Part shown: positions 5,918-7,779 of the stretch, piece by piece
Layout: each line of letters starts with the position of its first letter
Position numbering within the stretch: position 1 is the stretch's first letter
Origin: Gammaproteobacteria bacterium
Lineage (GTDB): Bacteria; Pseudomonadota; Gammaproteobacteria; SZUA-229
Assembly: GCA_026998145.1 (NCBI GenBank)
Contig: JALTRC010000558.1
Span: forward strand, 1-7,779
Direction: 5' to 3'
DNA: 7,779 nt
Position numbers and translations under genes: made by a program
Notes under the pieces: model-generated
Database searches by the model: none
Told to the model about the DNA's origin: nothing
The model's input: the letters and a program-made list of their open reading frames with translations, nothing else

Positions 5918-7403
5918 GCCAGTGCTCCCCGAGCTTCACCAGCAGTCCATTCCCTATGCGTTTGCCAAACGCTATGGGGTACTGCTGGGGCAGATCGATG
6001 AACAGCAGGTGCAGCTATTGCACTATAGCCCGGTCAAACCCCGGGTAATGTCTGAGGTTCGGCGCATTGTCGGCCGCCCGATTCAGTTAAATGAAACCCC
6101 TCAGGAGCAATTTGAAGCCCTGCTGGCGCAGGCCTATGAGCAGGGCAGCGATCAGGCCATGGCGATGATGGAGGATGTCAGCGAGGAGCTGGATCTGGAT
6201 CAGCTGGCAGAAACCATCGAGCCGGAAGACCTGCTGGAAGCCGAAGATGACGCCCCCATTATCAAGCTCATCAATGCCATGCTCACCGAAGCCATTAAAA
6301 TCAGTGCCTCGGATATTCATATCGAAGCCTATGAAAGTCGTATGCGGGTGCGTTTTCGTGTGGATGGCGTGCTGCGGGAGATATTGCAACCGCCAAAAAA
6401 TATTGCCCCTCTGGTGATTTCCCGTATCAAGGTCATGGCCAAGCTGGATATTGCGGAAAAACGCCTGCCCCAGGATGGGCGCATTTCCCTGAAAGTCGCA
6501 GGTCGCTCGGTGGATGTGCGGGTATCCACACTGCCCTCCGGCCACGGGGAGCGAATCGTTATGCGTTTGCTGGACAAGCAGGCCGGCCGCCTGAATCTGC
6601 AACATCTGGGCATGGATGAAAATGACCGGACGCGTATGACCGATTTACTGCACCACCCCCACGGCATTATTCTGGTGACCGGCCCCACCGGCTCCGGTAA
6701 AACCACTACCCTTTATGCGGGCCTCACCCAGCTCAATGAAAAAAGCCGCAATATTCTCACCGTGGAAGACCCCATAGAATATTATCTGGACGGCATTGGC
6801 CAGACACAGGTCAATAGCAAGGTGGAAATGACCTTTGCCAAGGGGCTGCGAGCGATTTTACGTCAGGATCCGGACGTGGTGATGATTGGTGAAATCCGCG
6901 ATCTGGAAACCGCCTCTATTGCGGTGCAGGCCAGTTTAACCGGCCATCTGGTGTTATCCACCCTGCATACCAATACGGCCATAGGTGCGGTCACCCGTCT
7001 ACGGGATATGGGTGTGGAGCCGTTTTTGCTGGCCTCCAGTCTGATCGGCATACTGGCCCAGCGGCTGGTGCGTAAACTCTGCCCCCATTGCCGCCAGCCC
7101 CATACGGCCAGTGAAACCGAGTGCCAGTGGCTGGGCTGTGAGGCGGATAATGCGCCCACCATTTACAGTGCCGGCAGCTGCGCTGAATGCAATCAGCTGG
7201 GCTATGTGGGACGTACTGGCGTGTATGAACTCATCACCATCGATGATCAGCTGCAACAGATGATCCACGATGGCCGGGGCGAACAGGAAATGGAGCAATA
7301 TGCCCATCAAACGTCCAACAGTCTGCGTCAGGATGGTCAGCGGCTGGTGCTGGAAGGTGTGACCTCTTTAGAAGAAGTGCTGCGCGTGTCACGGGAAGAC
7401 TAA
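5886..7403 (+). CDS. gspE: Type II secretion system ATPase GspE
   Basis: The cytoplasmic ATPase powering pseudopilus assembly; 505 residues from the first ATG. The N1E-type region (about 22-100) begins IPYAFAKRYGVLL. A linker is followed by N2E (about 124-235, with ASDIHIE and LPQDGRIS) and the RecA-like domain. Walker A is GPTGSGKTTTL (266-276), the Asp box TVEDPIEY (292-299), Walker B LRQDPDVVMIGEIRD (325-339) and the His box GHLVLSTLHTN (353-363). The zinc-binding tetracysteine pairs are CPHC (399-402) and CAEC (432-435), separated by 29 residues, as I recall for Vibrio EpsE. The start is uncertain: ATGs at 5886, 5898 and 5901 are all possible. GGGA at 5892-5895 best fits 5901, which would shorten the protein by five residues. 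All options overlap the gspD end. The stop overlaps gspF (TAATG). Confidence 0.96.
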   Translation: MTGKMMKTSTEPVLPELHQQSIPYAFAKRYGVLLGQIDEQQVQLLHYSPVKPRVMSEVRRIVGRPIQLNETPQEQFEALLAQAYEQGSDQAMAMMEDVSEELDLDQLAETIEPEDLLEAEDDAPIIKLINAMLTEAIKISASDIHIEAYESRMRVRFRVDGVLREILQPPKNIAPLVISRIKVMAKLDIAEKRLPQDGRISLKVAGRSVDVRVSTLPSGHGERIVMRLLDKQAGRLNLQHLGMDENDRTRMTDLLHHPHGIILVTGPTGSGKTTTLYAGLTQLNEKSRNILTVEDPIEYYLDGIGQTQVNSKVEMTFAKGLRAILRQDPDVVMIGEIRDLETASIAVQASLTGHLVLSTLHTNTAIGAVTRLRDMGVEPFLLASSLIGILAQRLVRKLCPHCRQPHTASETECQWLGCEADNAPTIYSAGSCAECNQLGYVGRTGVYELITIDDQLQQMIHDGRGEQEMEQYAHQTSNSLRQDGQRLVLEGVTSLEEVLRVSRED

Positions 7404-7779
7404 TGGCCGCATTTGAATATATTGTGCTGGATGCCAAAGGACGGGAGAAAAAAGGGGTAATCGAAGGGGATACCCCGAGGCAGGTCAGGCAAATGCTGCG
7501 GGACAAGGGCCTCACCCCCCTGCAGGTGGAAACGGCTGCCCGCCAGGACAAAAAATCCACCGATAAAACCAGCAAGGTCAAAGTCAGCCGTCGGGGCATC
7601 AGCGCCTCCGAGCTGGCCCTGTTTACCCGCCAGCTGGCCACTCTGGTGCGCGCCGCACTGCCACTGGATGAGGCTCTATCTGCGGTGGGTCAGCAAACAG
7701 AAAAGCCGCGCATTAAAAGCATGATCTTCGCCATTCGCGCCAAGGTGCTGGAAGGGCATACCCTGGCGGCTGGTCTGGC
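7403..7779 (+). CDS. gspF: Type II secretion system inner-membrane platform protein GspF, N-terminal part
   Basis: Begins at the ATG sharing its A with the gspE stop (TAATG at 7401-7405) and runs off the window edge after 125 codons. The start MAAFEYIVLDAKGREKKGVI, the following DTPRQVRQMLRDKGLTPL and the later ALFTRQLATLVRAALPLDEAL are characteristic of GspF. The last of these opens the first T2SSF domain, whose helices bind GspE and GspL. A Lys/Ser/Thr-rich linker (about 46-62) joins the N-terminal segment to that domain. The membrane helices lie beyond the window. GGGAAGA at 7393-7399 could serve as a ribosome binding site. The reading frame is intact to the edge, so this is truncation by the window and not a pseudogene. 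Confidence 0.96.
   Translation, partial: MAAFEYIVLDAKGREKKGVIEGDTPRQVRQMLRDKGLTPLQVETAARQDKKSTDKTSKVKVSRRGISASELALFTRQLATLVRAALPLDEALSAVGQQTEKPRIKSMIFAIRAKVLEGHTLAAGL

Noticed and set aside
6087..6605. Long minus-strand open frame (172 codons) inside gspE
   Set aside because: It lies wholly antisense to an intact gspE carrying all catalytic motifs. Its translation has no recognisable domain, and long antisense frames are expected in this codon usage.

Overview
The window reads as ordinary chromosomal DNA of a gammaproteobacterium. The evidence is the proC-yggT-yggU order at the left end and a gspC-D-E-F type II secretion operon at the right end, with protein sequences of the Pseudomonas/Vibrio/Cellvibrio kind. 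The genus cannot be fixed from the sequence alone. Genes are tightly packed with start/stop overlaps. Only one stretch of about 300 bases (2673-2981) lacks a gene.

Left block (1-1491, plus strand): the last codons of a probable proC, then yggT (integral membrane protein with two YGGT repeats), yggU (DUF167) and a class I SAM-dependent methyltransferase. Start/stop overlaps or a 16-base gap join these genes, so they probably form one transcription unit. Convergent to it (1488-2174, minus strand) is a polytopic membrane protein of the TauE/SafE / DsbD_2 type with conserved cysteines. Its stop codon overlaps that of the methyltransferase.

Middle (2175-2981): a divergent intergenic region, then a small basic HU-family DNA-binding protein with a Lys/Ala-rich N-terminal tail. 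The gene ends in a strong intrinsic terminator. Directly after that lies an 85-base imperfect palindrome (23-base arms with one mismatch), which looks like a dispersed REP/MITE-type repeat. A candidate promoter for the secretion operon follows.

Right block (2982-7779, plus strand): gspC (inner-membrane linker with HR and PDZ domains), gspD (outer-membrane secretin), gspE (cytoplasmic ATPase) and the start of gspF (inner-membrane platform protein), cut by the window edge. Together they encode the channel, the link across the periplasm and the motor of a type II secretion system. The pseudopilin genes (gspG onwards) presumably lie beyond the window.

I found no CRISPR array, tRNA, rRNA, transposase or phage gene, and nothing that I can defend as a previously undescribed system. 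The least-explained items are the palindromic repeat between the HU-like gene and gspC, the uncharacterised methyltransferase next to yggU, and the cysteine-bearing membrane protein convergent to it.
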